Source: Acidobacteriota bacterium | Lineage (GTDB): Bacteria; Acidobacteriota; Blastocatellia; Pyrinomonadales; Pyrinomonadaceae | Assembly (NCBI GenBank): GCA_023391155.1 | Contig: JAEWBM010000182.1 | Span: 1 to 23,912 of the forward strand | Reading direction: 5' to 3' | DNA: 23,912 nt | Part shown: positions 7,524 to 14,888 of the stretch, piece by piece | Layout of the letters: the number at the start of each line of letters is the position of its first letter | Position numbering within the stretch: the first letter of the stretch is position 1 | Notes under the pieces: generated by a model | The model's input: only the letters and a program-made list of their open reading frames with translations | Databases searched by the model: none | Told to the model about the DNA's origin: nothing | Translations under genes and position numbers: made by a program

Positions 7524-9065
7524 ATGGCAAAAGCAAAAGAGGCCAAACGGAAGACATCTTCCGGTTCAGCCCCGAAAAAATATCACAATTACATCGGCGG
7601 TGAGTGGGTCAAAAGCTCATCCGGCGAATGGTTTGACAACGTAAATCCGGCCGATACGTCGGATATCGTCGGCCGTTTTCCTGCCTCTAACGAAGAGGAT
7701 ATGGAGAACGCCATCGCCGCCGCAAAGGGTGCCGCCGACAAATGGCGCCGCACCCCGGCACCGCGTCGCGCCGAGATCCTTTTCCGCCTGGGTGAGATCC
7801 TGCAAAAGAATAAGGACCGCTATACACAGGAAATGACCCGCGAAATGGGCAAGGTGCTCAAAGAGGCAGGCGGCGACGTCCAGGAGGCGATCGACTGCAC
7901 CTATTACACCGCAGGAGAGGGCCGACGGCTTCACGGCTTTACGACGCCCGCCGAGATGCCCAACAAGTTCGCCATGTGCGTCCGGCAGCCGGTCGGTGTC
8001 TGCGGGTTGATAACGCCGTTCAACTTCCCGATGGCTATCCCCTCGTGGAAGCTGATCCCCGCGCTTGTCTGCGGCAATACCGTCGTTCTCAAATCGGGCG
8101 AGGACGTGCCGCTTTCGTCGCTAAACCTGGTCAAGGCCTGTGAAGAGGCCGGCATCCCCAAGGGTGTCGTTAACCTGATCAACGGCGACGGCGGCAAGGT
8201 CGGCCCCACGCTGGTCGAGCACCCCGACGTCAGGCTCATCTCGTTCACCGGTTCCACCGATACGGGCCGGATCATCGCCGAACAGGGAGCTAACAAGAAC
8301 AAGATCGTTAGCCTTGAAATGGGCGGCAAGAACGCGATCATCATCATGGATGACGCCGACATCGACAATGCCGTTGAGGGCTCGCTGTGGGGTGCCTTCG
8401 GCACCAGCGGCCAACGCTGCACGGCCTCATCGCGGCTCGTCGTTCATAAAAAGGTCTACAAGAAATTTGTTCAGAAACTGGTCGATCGCGTCAATGCTCT
8501 CCGTGTCGGCCCGGGCCTCGACCCCAAGACCGAGGTCGGCCCCGTGATCCACGAGGACGCGATGCAGAAGATCCTCGGTTACATCGAGATCGGCAAAAAG
8601 GTCGATAAGGCAAAGCTCGCCGCCGGCGGCAATCGCCTGACGAAAGGCGACTTCTCAAAGGGCTGGTATATCGAGCCGACCGTCTTTACCGACGTCAAAC
8701 CCGGCATGCGCATCGAGCAGGAAGAGATCTTCGGCCCCGTCACCAGCGTCGTTCCTTTCTCGACCCTCGACGAAGCCATCGACATCGTCAACGGCGTGCA
8801 GTACGGCCTCTCGTCGGCCATCTACACCCAGGATGTCAACAAGGCGTTCTATGCGATGCAGGAGCTTTATACGGGCATCTGCTATGTGAATTCGGCGACC
8901 ATCGGCGCCGAGGTCCATCTGCCGTTCGGCGGCACCAAAGCAACAGGCAACGGCCACCGCGAAGCCGGCACACAGGTGCTCGACATCTTCAGCGAATGGA
9001 AGGCCCTCTACATCGATTACAGCGGCAAGCTCCAAAAGGCCCAGATCGATCAGGTCGAGGTCTGA
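7524..9065 (+). CDS. NAD(P)-dependent aldehyde dehydrogenase
   Basis: An ALDH-superfamily enzyme of 513 residues that oxidises an aldehyde to the acid. Seen motifs are the N-terminal YIGGEWVKSSSGEWFDNVNPA, the cofactor-binding ITPFNFPMAIPSWKLIPAL, FTGSTDTG, the general base E265 in LEMGGKN and the nucleophile C299 in GTSGQRCTASSR. EEIFGPV and the C-terminal LPFGGTKATGNGHREAG follow. The pattern is closest by eye to alpha-ketoglutarate-semialdehyde or aminoadipate-semialdehyde type dehydrogenases, but the substrate is unassigned. The first ~18 residues are Lys/Ala/Ser-rich and outside the domain. The ATG lacks a Shine-Dalgarno site and sits 20 nt after a terminator. Its own terminator lies within the convergent TPR gene. 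Confidence 0.93.
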   Translation: MAKAKEAKRKTSSGSAPKKYHNYIGGEWVKSSSGEWFDNVNPADTSDIVGRFPASNEEDMENAIAAAKGAADKWRRTPAPRRAEILFRLGEILQKNKDRYTQEMTREMGKVLKEAGGDVQEAIDCTYYTAGEGRRLHGFTTPAEMPNKFAMCVRQPVGVCGLITPFNFPMAIPSWKLIPALVCGNTVVLKSGEDVPLSSLNLVKACEEAGIPKGVVNLINGDGGKVGPTLVEHPDVRLISFTGSTDTGRIIAEQGANKNKIVSLEMGGKNAIIIMDDADIDNAVEGSLWGAFGTSGQRCTASSRLVVHKKVYKKFVQKLVDRVNALRVGPGLDPKTEVGPVIHEDAMQKILGYIEIGKKVDKAKLAAGGNRLTKGDFSKGWYIEPTVFTDVKPGMRIEQEEIFGPVTSVVPFSTLDEAIDIVNGVQYGLSSAIYTQDVNKAFYAMQELYTGICYVNSATIGAEVHLPFGGTKATGNGHREAGTQVLDIFSEWKALYIDYSGKLQKAQIDQVEV

Positions 9066-9080
9066 TATGGTCCGTGCGAG

Positions 9081-9818
9081 TTAGAGATTCGGAGGCTGCT
9101 GATATAATTCAGCGGCCTTTTTTTCGTCCGCGTTCGCCAGCGAGTCTTTGCCTAACTCGCGGTAAGCACCGGCCCTGTAGCGGTAGAGCGATTTGTTCCC
9201 CGGTTCGAGTCCGATGGCCGCGGTGTAATCCTTGATCGCCTCTTCGATCTTCCCGATCAGTCGATAGTGAGATGCCCTCCCAACGAAATATCTCTGTTCG
9301 CTCGGAGCTTTCTCGATCGCTTGGGCAAAATCCGAAAACGCTTTTTCAACGTCTTTGAAATAGTGAAAAAAGAGCTTTCCTCTCACAAAGAATGTCTCGG
9401 GGTATTTCGGATCGATCATCGCGGCTTTGTTAAGGTCCTCGAGAGCCTTGTCGGCATCTGCCGCGGACATTTCCCTAACTCTAAACTCGTGAAAGAGCAC
9501 CTTTGCGCGTGCAAGATAGGCGTCAGCATAAGAAGGGTCGACGCGTATCGCCGTATCAAGATCCGCCAAAGCTTCCTCCCGCGACCACAACGATGCGCAC
9601 TCGCCGCGTTCTTTATAATACCTAGCATCACGCGGATTTAGTTCGATCGCCTTACTAAAGCTTTCGGCTGCATAACCACAGCCTTTCTCGTTTTTCTCCG
9701 CAAGCCCGCGCCGATAGTACTCTTCTGCCGACGGCGAATCAGCCGTCTGTCCGGAGGAGGGACTGTGAAAAAGCATCAATCCGGCCGCGATCGTCGCTGT
9801 GATTCGGTAGATCTGCAT
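9081..9818 (-). CDS. exported TPR-repeat protein
   Basis: A 245-residue protein with an N-terminal signal peptide (MQIYRITATIAAGLMLFHSP, cleavage near SSG-QT). About five tetratricopeptide repeats follow from residue ~30 to ~235. Unit ends are recognisable as AIELNPRDARYYKERG, AIRVDPSYADAYLARAK, AAMIDPKYPETFFVRGK, AIEKAPSEQRYFVGRAS and AIGLEPGNKSLYRYRAG. Such proteins scaffold protein-protein contacts, here presumably in the periplasm. It is the last gene of a minus-strand run of five with gaps of 64 nt or less. The 64-nt gap before it holds possible stem-loops. Its 3' end contains the terminator of the convergent dehydrogenase gene. Confidence 0.88.
   Translation of the reverse strand: MQIYRITATIAAGLMLFHSPSSGQTADSPSAEEYYRRGLAEKNEKGCGYAAESFSKAIELNPRDARYYKERGECASLWSREEALADLDTAIRVDPSYADAYLARAKVLFHEFRVREMSAADADKALEDLNKAAMIDPKYPETFFVRGKLFFHYFKDVEKAFSDFAQAIEKAPSEQRYFVGRASHYRLIGKIEEAIKDYTAAIGLEPGNKSLYRYRAGAYRELGKDSLANADEKKAAELYQQPPNL
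9094..9124 (+). terminator. intrinsic terminator of the aldehyde dehydrogenase gene
   Basis: GGCTGCTGA and TCAGCGGCC form a 9-bp stem with one wobble pair and the loop TATAAT, followed by seven T. It lies inside the 3' coding end of the opposite-strand TPR gene, where the same bases encode its last residues. Confidence 0.8.
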
Positions 9819-9833
9819 TATGAACTCGATTGT

Positions 9834-9893
9834 CCGAACGTCCTGCTTTCCTCAAGGGCATGCGTTCGGCCGCCCTGCCTGCTTAAGCGGGAC
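9834..9893 (-). other. overlapping stem-loops between two cassette genes
   Basis: The gap between the exported-protein gene and the TPR gene can form two competing stems: CCGAACG (9834-9840) with CGTTCGG (9863-9869), and GTCCTGCTT (9840-9848) with AAGCGGGAC (9885-9893, one wobble). An AGGGC/GCCCT pair lies inside the second. The arms interleave, so both cannot form as simple hairpins. There is no T-run, so this is not a plain terminator; it may be an mRNA-stability or translation-control element. Confidence 0.3.
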
Positions 9894-10686
9894 AACCAGC
9901 GACCGCCCGACTGATGAATCTCCCGTAGCTCGCCCCATACGTTCCGCCCCCGGAATAGTCTTGGACTAGGTTCACCCAGAAGATCCAGCAGTAACCAACG
10001 ACGTCGTTCGGATATTGGGCATAGATCACGCCGTGCCGATAACGAGAGATCGGCAGGTTGTAGCCGTCCTTTTCGATCAGCCAGCTCGGCTGTTTGATGC
10101 CCACCTTTATCACCTTTGCGTTGGAAATATCGGTGACGGCGCTTAAGATAAGCCTCTTCTCGGCGGGCGTTCCCAGAGTATATCCGGCGGGCCCCGTATA
10201 GCCCGGCAGAGTTTTTCGGGCAACGGCGGCGAGGTTGTCCAATGCAGGCGACAGACAGTCCCTCAATTGATACGCATTCTCTTTCCACTCTGAGAACCAC
10301 CGGTCCCTCATCGTCTTTGAAAGGGCCGATTCCAAATATTTGTTTTGGCCGTCGCTCCGTGTTGAAACGTAATAATCGCGTAATCCCGGCCGGAACTCCT
10401 CGGCTTGCTTTCTGGTGTCTTCGATGTCCTTCAGAAACACGCTCATAACGGGATCCGACGAACAATCCCGTGTTTGTGCCGCGGGCGACTCTTCTTGAGT
10501 TTGCTGCCCTTTTTGAACCGTGCCGGCCGTCTGCTGCGTCTGCTGTGCGGGCTGATCGGCTTTCGGCTTGTCCCGGGTAATTTTCGGGATCCTAGGCAAG
10601 GTGACGGTGATCTGGGCCGCGGCCGGCCTCATGCCGAACGGAATAAACACGAATAAAAGTAACCCTAAGACGAGATTCTTTTTCAT
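9883..10686 (-). CDS. exported hypothetical protein, 267 aa
   Basis: I do not recognise this family. The 267-residue product has a clear signal peptide (MKKNLVLGLLLFVFIPFGMRPAAA, cleavage before Q25). A Gln/Pro/Thr-rich linker spans residues ~40-72. A folded domain of ~195 residues follows, rich in aromatic residues (DYYVSTRSDGQNKYL, GYTGPAGYTLGTPAEKRL, GVIYAQYPNDVVGYCWIFW). Four cysteines (RDCSSD, LRDCLS, YCWIF, AGCPA) could form two disulfides after export; that is inference. The start has AAGGAG about 9 nt upstream. It is the fourth gene of a minus-strand run, 31 nt after the preceding gene. An overlapping 215-codon frame is a shadow without signal peptide or ribosome site. Confidence 0.78.
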   Translation of the reverse strand: MKKNLVLGLLLFVFIPFGMRPAAAQITVTLPRIPKITRDKPKADQPAQQTQQTAGTVQKGQQTQEESPAAQTRDCSSDPVMSVFLKDIEDTRKQAEEFRPGLRDYYVSTRSDGQNKYLESALSKTMRDRWFSEWKENAYQLRDCLSPALDNLAAVARKTLPGYTGPAGYTLGTPAEKRLILSAVTDISNAKVIKVGIKQPSWLIEKDGYNLPISRYRHGVIYAQYPNDVVGYCWIFWVNLVQDYSGGGTYGASYGRFISRAVAGCPA

Positions 10687-10717
10687 AACCTTTCTCCTTT
10701 TGTCCTAAAAAGTCTTA

Positions 10718-11266
10718 TTAGCGTTGCATAAACTTTGTCCGATAAACGGTCGATAGCTCGATGACGTAAGAGATCTGTTCGTTTCGCGTCCAATCGCCGC
10801 GGACGGCATTAGCGTGTTTGCGAAGGCCGCTTAAAAATGCTTTCTTTCGATCCTCCGAAATATCTTTCGCAACCTGAAAACCGATGCTCAAACCAAAGGC
10901 GTAGGCTTTTGCTTTGACCTCATCGAGTGTTGCGTCGAAATGGTTCGACCGAATTATCCCGGCAACGCCGAATCTTTCCCGAACGTGACCCCATTCCCAG
11001 TCGAGCAATCCCATAACGAAACCCTGCGAATAGCCCCGAGCAAAATTCTCGTTCTCAACCGCTGTGCGAGCCCCGAGATAACCCGAACCCAGAGCCGCCC
11101 AAACACCCCCCCAAGCCAACACCGGGATCGCTCCGGAGGCAAGCGCTGCCACCTCTCCTACTAATGCGGCGTTTCTGAGCTGCAGTATCATTCCCTCCAG
11201 CTTCACTTGCTCCAGATATTGACCGGCGCGGATCGCCATCTCAAAAATTCCGGTGTAATCAGCCAT
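10718..11266 (-). CDS. glycine-rich hydrophobic hypothetical protein, 182 aa
   Basis: I do not recognise this gene. The 182-residue product has no signal peptide but carries one long hydrophobic Gly/Ala-rich stretch at ~34-67 (VGEVAALASGAIPVLAWGG, then VWAALGSGYLGARTA). This resembles a glycine-zipper or pore-lining helix pair. The rest is charged and helical (YSQGFVMGLLDWEWGHVRERFG, LDEVKAKAYAFGLSIGFQVA, ISEDRKKAFLSGLRKH). A very strong AGGAGGAG ribosome site sits ~7 nt before the ATG. It is the third gene of the cassette, 30 nt after the lipoprotein gene. Both a membrane-associated envelope component and a toxin- or effector-like protein fit the sequence; there is no direct evidence for either. 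Confidence 0.72.
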   Translation of the reverse strand: MADYTGIFEMAIRAGQYLEQVKLEGMILQLRNAALVGEVAALASGAIPVLAWGGVWAALGSGYLGARTAVENENFARGYSQGFVMGLLDWEWGHVRERFGVAGIIRSNHFDATLDEVKAKAYAFGLSIGFQVAKDISEDRKKAFLSGLRKHANAVRGDWTRNEQISYVIELSTVYRTKFMQR

Positions 11267-11296
11267 TGATCAACTCCTCCTGCGACGCCCTCGCGC

Positions 11297-11857
11297 TTAT
11301 TTCCGCGGCAAGCCTTTAAGATACTGAACGATATCTTCCTCCGACGACTGCCGAACGATCGAGTTACCATATGCATACCGTTCGTCTGATGGGTCTTTCT
11401 CAAACTTCCTCTCGAAGATCGTCACGTTCTCAGTGCGGTCGATAAGTCTCAACACGCAATCTTCGACCTCTGCCGGCATTTCTCGGCCATCGTCTGATCG
11501 GTAAACGCCCTTCTCTATCTTTTCGCAATCGACAATCGCAACCGTCCCAACCTCGTTCGGCTCGGCTGCATAGATCTCTTCAAGCTCACGGAAGTAAAGC
11601 GGAGTCATGAAAAAGGCTTTGCCGTCCGCACCGCTTTGTTTAGTGGCGATCTCGGCACGGTTGAATACGGCGATCTTGCCCTTTATATAAGGGTCACCCG
11701 CCACCTCGCCCATCGGCTCCGCCCGCGTTAGATCGTCGGCGGCCGGCATCAAACGCTTCTGAGCAGCGGCGAATTTTTCTTCGACCGTGGTTTCGCACCC
11801 CGTGAGGCATAATATGAACATCTTCACGGCAACGATTTTTATGAGTCTATTTGTCAT
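11297..11857 (-). CDS. hypothetical lipoprotein, 186 aa
   Basis: A lipoprotein of unknown function: MTNRLIKIVAVKMFILCLTGC has a hydrophobic segment and a canonical LTGC lipobox with C21 lipidated. The mature part begins with a helical stretch (VEEKFAAAQKRLMPAADDL). It continues with alternating strands such as DPYIKGKIAVFNR, NEVGTVAIVDCEKIEKGVY, DCVLRLIDRTENVTIFERKF and a final helix QSSEEDIVQYLKGLPRK. The KIAVFNR, VAIVDC and LRLIDR strand order hints at a compact beta-sandwich that I cannot name. It is the second gene of the minus-strand run, 25 nt after the ExbD-like gene. There is no clear Shine-Dalgarno site, so reinitiation from the upstream gene is possible. An internal ATG at residue 13 would also keep the lipobox. 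Confidence 0.75.
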   Translation of the reverse strand: MTNRLIKIVAVKMFILCLTGCETTVEEKFAAAQKRLMPAADDLTRAEPMGEVAGDPYIKGKIAVFNRAEIATKQSGADGKAFFMTPLYFRELEEIYAAEPNEVGTVAIVDCEKIEKGVYRSDDGREMPAEVEDCVLRLIDRTENVTIFERKFEKDPSDERYAYGNSIVRQSSEEDIVQYLKGLPRK

Positions 11858-11882
11858 ATAATTTTTTTCAATTTACGGCGAT

Positions 11883-12266
11883 CTATTCGACCACCAATAT
11901 CGGCATGGCGTCCGTCTCCGTCAGCTTTTCTATTAGATCTTCCAGATCTCCCCGGTCGATCCTGGAAGTGGAAAAGACGTATACCTTGCGTTCGGCGACT
12001 CCAGTCCTTTTTCGATCTTCGAAAACTACCCTAATTTTGTCGCTAAGCGCTGCGACATCGGCGAGCGTTCCGGTCTCGATCCTGTTCAAACTCAGTTTGC
12101 CCCCGGGGCCGATCTCGACTATAAGGGCCAGCGGATCGTCGCTGATGGTGAGCCGATCAGCATGGGCGGTTTCGAAATATTCGCTTCCATGATCCTCAGA
12201 CCGGCCGGAGCAGCCCGAAACCCAGGAAGCGACAGTGGCTATGAGAATGATAGGTGTCATTCGCAT
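11883..12266 (-). CDS. small lipoprotein with ExbD/TolR-like periplasmic domain
   Basis: A 127-residue lipoprotein: MRMTPIILIATVASWVSGC ends in a VSGC lipobox (C19). Residues ~40-127 follow the pattern of the ExbD/TolR periplasmic domain. They contain a strand ALIVEIGPGGKLSLNRIE (the 'V.I...G.....N' signature), a helix ADVAALSDKIRVVFEDRK, a strand RKVYVFSTSRIDRGDLEDLI (as in 'v.iraD....y..vv.vm') and a final strand ILVVE. In ExbD and TolR this domain hangs from a single N-terminal membrane helix with a functional Asp. Here the helix is replaced by a lipid anchor, so a proton-channel role is not expected. It is the first gene of the five-gene minus-strand run. The domain call is from pattern, not a search. 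Confidence 0.6.
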   Translation of the reverse strand: MRMTPIILIATVASWVSGCSGRSEDHGSEYFETAHADRLTISDDPLALIVEIGPGGKLSLNRIETGTLADVAALSDKIRVVFEDRKRTGVAERKVYVFSTSRIDRGDLEDLIEKLTETDAMPILVVE

Positions 12267-12531
12267 CTATTTTTCTTACCCCAGGGACGCGAAATGCAGA
12301 GAACTCCGCTCCTCGTCGATCGTCGCTACCTGCCTAGCAGACCGGTGGAGTTTCTCTGGTGCATTCATATCGATCATGATGGCCTCTACCGCTTGATCAA
12401 AATGGTTAATCCCGCGTTCATTCGTGGTAAGATTCTCTGGTTTTTGAAAATCTGGTAAAAATATCGGATTTTATGACGTGCAAGTCATTTGGTTTTGATT
12501 TGTTTTGCATTAGATAACGATTTGTGTCGGT
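12267..12531. promoter_or_regulatory. shared upstream region of the envelope cassette and its divergent regulator
   Basis: This 265-bp gap separates the minus-strand cassette from the plus-strand winged-helix gene. Its right third is AT-rich. It holds three direct TCTGGT copies (12355-12360, 12436-12441, 12451-12456), two of them inside the 9-mer TTCTCTGGT. It also holds the inverted repeat ATGAC-N6-GTCAT (12473-12488) close to the plus-strand promoter candidate. Direct repeats are the usual target of OmpR-type winged helices, so these are operator candidates. No convincing minus-strand promoter was found. A 54-codon plus-strand frame (12294-12458) lacks support as a gene. Confidence 0.35.
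12489..12516 (+). promoter_or_regulatory. promoter candidate for the winged-helix regulator
   Basis: TTGGTT (12489-12494), a 16-nt spacer and TAGATA (12511-12516) precede the ATG at 12532. There is no Shine-Dalgarno site, and the predicted leader is under 10 nt. Confidence 0.35.
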
Positions 12532-14703
12532 ATGTCGTTGGAAACACAGCGGTTACGTTTCGGGGAGTTCTGTCTTGACCGTCTTGAGAAGACACTCCAT
12601 CACCGAGGCGAAGTGGTTGCTCTCACGCCTAAGGCGTTCGAACTGCTCGTTGCATTGATTGAAGATCACGGGCGGGTGATAGAAAAGAACGATCTGATGG
12701 ACCGTGTCTGGGCTGGAAGTTTCGTCGAGGAGGGCAACCTGGCATATACGATTCGGCTGCTCCGGAAAGCCCTCGGTGACGATCCCCGGCGTCCGCAATT
12801 CATTGAAACGATTCCCAGGCGGGGGTACCGGTTTATTGGGGTGGTTACCCCCGCGCCCGAGGAAGGCGACAATTTACCTGCTAGATCCGAGATCGCGACA
12901 CAAGAATCCGAACCAAGGCCCGCTCGTTTAGCGGCCAATGATAATTCTGAAGCGCCGTCCGGCCCCTGGAGGATCGCGTTTCCCGCTCTCGGGATCTCGG
13001 TCGCCGTATTGCTAACTGTCGGGTTATGGTATTCGAACGGCAATGCGTTTAACTCCGAAGTTCCGGTGCTAAGCTCAGCCTTTGCCTCGGAAAAGCTCTC
13101 AACGAACGGCGAAGTTTTCAATGCGGCGATCTCCCCGGACGGCCAGACCGTTGTTTACGTCAACGGTTTTGGCCGGGAGTCGCAGAGCGTTTGGATCCGG
13201 CAACTCGATTCCGGCAACAACGTAGAGATCATTCCCGAATCAGGCGATCGCTATGGCGGCCTGGCCTTTTCACCGGACGGAAACTTCATATTTTTTACCC
13301 GTAAACCGTTTGGCCAAGGGCCGCAGTTCGACGTTTACCGGGTTTCCATCTTCGGAGGAGTTCCGCAAAAGATAGCGGCCGAAACCCAAGGGTGGATCAA
13401 TGTCTCCCCGAAGGGCGATCATATTTCGTTTGTCAGGTGCTACTACCGCCCTGATGAAAATTGCTCACTCTGGGTCGCCGACAGTGCGGACGGGGCGAAC
13501 GAGAGAATGCTCACGTCCCGGCCGGCTCCGTTCAGGATCGCGGACAACGATTTTTCTCCCGATGGAAGGCGGGTCGCGTTTGCCGCCGGACAATCCGAGA
13601 ATGCCGCAAACGATTTCGAGCTGATGGAGATCGACATCGAGACAGGCGTTGAACGCTCGCTAACACAGGAAAGATTCTTTAACATCAAATCTCTCACCTG
13701 GCTGCCGAAGGGGGGGCTCCTGATCACGGCATCCAGGATCCCAAATAAGAATTTTCGGATCTGGCAGATCACCCGACCCTCGGGCGATGCTGTACCGCTG
13801 ACGAAAGACGCGGAAACATACGCAGCTCTTAGTCTCGACACCGCGGGAACGCGGCTGATCTCCACGTGGGTCAGGCCCGATTTTAAGCTTCACCTCGTTG
13901 ACCTCGGCGCTATGAACCAGCCTGCCTCAGTGACCGACGCCCTTTCGGCAAGCTTTGGCCCTGACGGTTCGATAATTTTTTCGTCGGTCACGAGCGGCAA
14001 CGAGGAGGTCTGGAGTGTCCGACCGGACAGGAGCCGACGGCGACAACTTACCAATGACCTCGCCGACGATGTGACGCCCATCGCAAGTAAGAGCGGCGAA
14101 ACGATATATTTTGGCTCAAACCGAACGGGCCGGCTTGAGATATGGCGGATGAACGCCGATGGCAGCGACCAGCGGCAAGTCACCCGCGATGGTGGCGGTT
14201 TCCCTGTATCGGCTGACGACACCTGGGTGTATTTTCACGACGGGCTCAACCGCTCGCTGCGGCGCGTTGCCACCGACGGAAGCCGCGACGAGGTTATCTG
14301 GGCCAAGCCCGCTTATCGTTTCGTGCTGTCGTCGGATTCAAAGTTTGCGGCATTTACCGAAAGGATCGGCGATGAACGAATTCTGCGGGTGATATCGTCC
14401 GGTAAAGGGGCGTTGCTGCATAGCTTCGCGCCTAGTGTCAAAGACATGCCGATCACCGAACTTGCATTCGCACCTGATGGCTCCGCGCTGTTTTATTTCG
14501 TCGGTGATACCGACCGCCAAGTTTATTCCCTATGGCGGCAACCCCTACCGGAAGGGCCCGCTAAGAAAGTGGGCGAGATCACCGGCGAGTCGGGCGAGAT
14601 CTTCGAAGGGCCGAACTTCAGTATTTCCCCGGACGGAAAGAAGATCATCTTTGTTCGCGGCAGATGGCGGCACGACGCTGTATTGCTTAAAGGCTTGCAA
14701 TAA
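12532..14703 (+). CDS. winged-helix regulator with membrane helix and PD40 beta-propeller
   Basis: A 723-residue CadC-like one-component regulator. Residues 1-105 are an OmpR/PhoB-type winged helix (FGEFCLDRLEKTLHHRGEVV, TPKAFELLVALIEDHGRVI, then NLAYTIRLLRKALGDDP and the wing IETIPRRGYRFIGVV). A polar linker leads to one membrane helix at ~147-167 (WRIAFPALGISVAVLLTVGLW), which puts the DNA-binding part in the cytoplasm and the rest outside. The C-terminal ~550 residues contain repeated PD40/TolB-type blades: ISPDGQTVVYV, FSPDGNFIFFT, VSPKGDHISFV, FSPDGRRVAFA, FAPDGSALFYF and ISPDGKKIIFV. The propeller probably senses a ligand or partner in the periplasm. The gene diverges from the envelope cassette, so it may regulate it (inference). 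The architecture is known to be expanded in Acidobacteriota. Confidence 0.92.
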   Translation: MSLETQRLRFGEFCLDRLEKTLHHRGEVVALTPKAFELLVALIEDHGRVIEKNDLMDRVWAGSFVEEGNLAYTIRLLRKALGDDPRRPQFIETIPRRGYRFIGVVTPAPEEGDNLPARSEIATQESEPRPARLAANDNSEAPSGPWRIAFPALGISVAVLLTVGLWYSNGNAFNSEVPVLSSAFASEKLSTNGEVFNAAISPDGQTVVYVNGFGRESQSVWIRQLDSGNNVEIIPESGDRYGGLAFSPDGNFIFFTRKPFGQGPQFDVYRVSIFGGVPQKIAAETQGWINVSPKGDHISFVRCYYRPDENCSLWVADSADGANERMLTSRPAPFRIADNDFSPDGRRVAFAAGQSENAANDFELMEIDIETGVERSLTQERFFNIKSLTWLPKGGLLITASRIPNKNFRIWQITRPSGDAVPLTKDAETYAALSLDTAGTRLISTWVRPDFKLHLVDLGAMNQPASVTDALSASFGPDGSIIFSSVTSGNEEVWSVRPDRSRRRQLTNDLADDVTPIASKSGETIYFGSNRTGRLEIWRMNADGSDQRQVTRDGGGFPVSADDTWVYFHDGLNRSLRRVATDGSRDEVIWAKPAYRFVLSSDSKFAAFTERIGDERILRVISSGKGALLHSFAPSVKDMPITELAFAPDGSALFYFVGDTDRQVYSLWRQPLPEGPAKKVGEITGESGEIFEGPNFSISPDGKKIIFVRGRWRHDAVLLKGLQ

Positions 14704-14772
14704 GCCCTAGATCCTGTACAGCTCGCCGCCTACGTCCGCCGCCACCTCGTACTTCGCTATATCGACTAAGCC

Positions 14773-14801
14773 TTTACTGATTCACGCCCGCCCCTTATAA
14801 T
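14773..14801 (+). promoter_or_regulatory. sigma70-like promoter for the SLC13-type transporter
   Basis: TTTACT (14773-14778), a 17-nt spacer and a perfect TATAAT (14796-14801) give an mRNA start near 14808 and an ~80-nt leader. The leader carries a GTCAG/CTGAC pair around the GC palindrome GCCCGGGC, a possible hairpin. The rest of the 185-bp gap shows nothing else recognisable. Confidence 0.55.
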
Positions 14802-14888
14802 CTCCTTTACCCGTTGTATTTAGGCATCACGGTCAGAGCCGCCCGGGCCCTGACGCTGGGTAAAGCTGTATCCTGTCGCTAACTCTCT

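Noticed and set aside
9818..10465. 215-codon minus-strand frame
   Set aside because: It overlaps the exported 267-residue protein in another frame; that one has a signal peptide and a strong ribosome site, while this frame has an Arg/Ser-rich shadow-like composition.
12162..12458. 98-codon plus-strand frame before the regulator
   Set aside because: It overlaps the ExbD-like gene antisense and has no ribosome site; the 54-codon version from 12294 is also unsupported.
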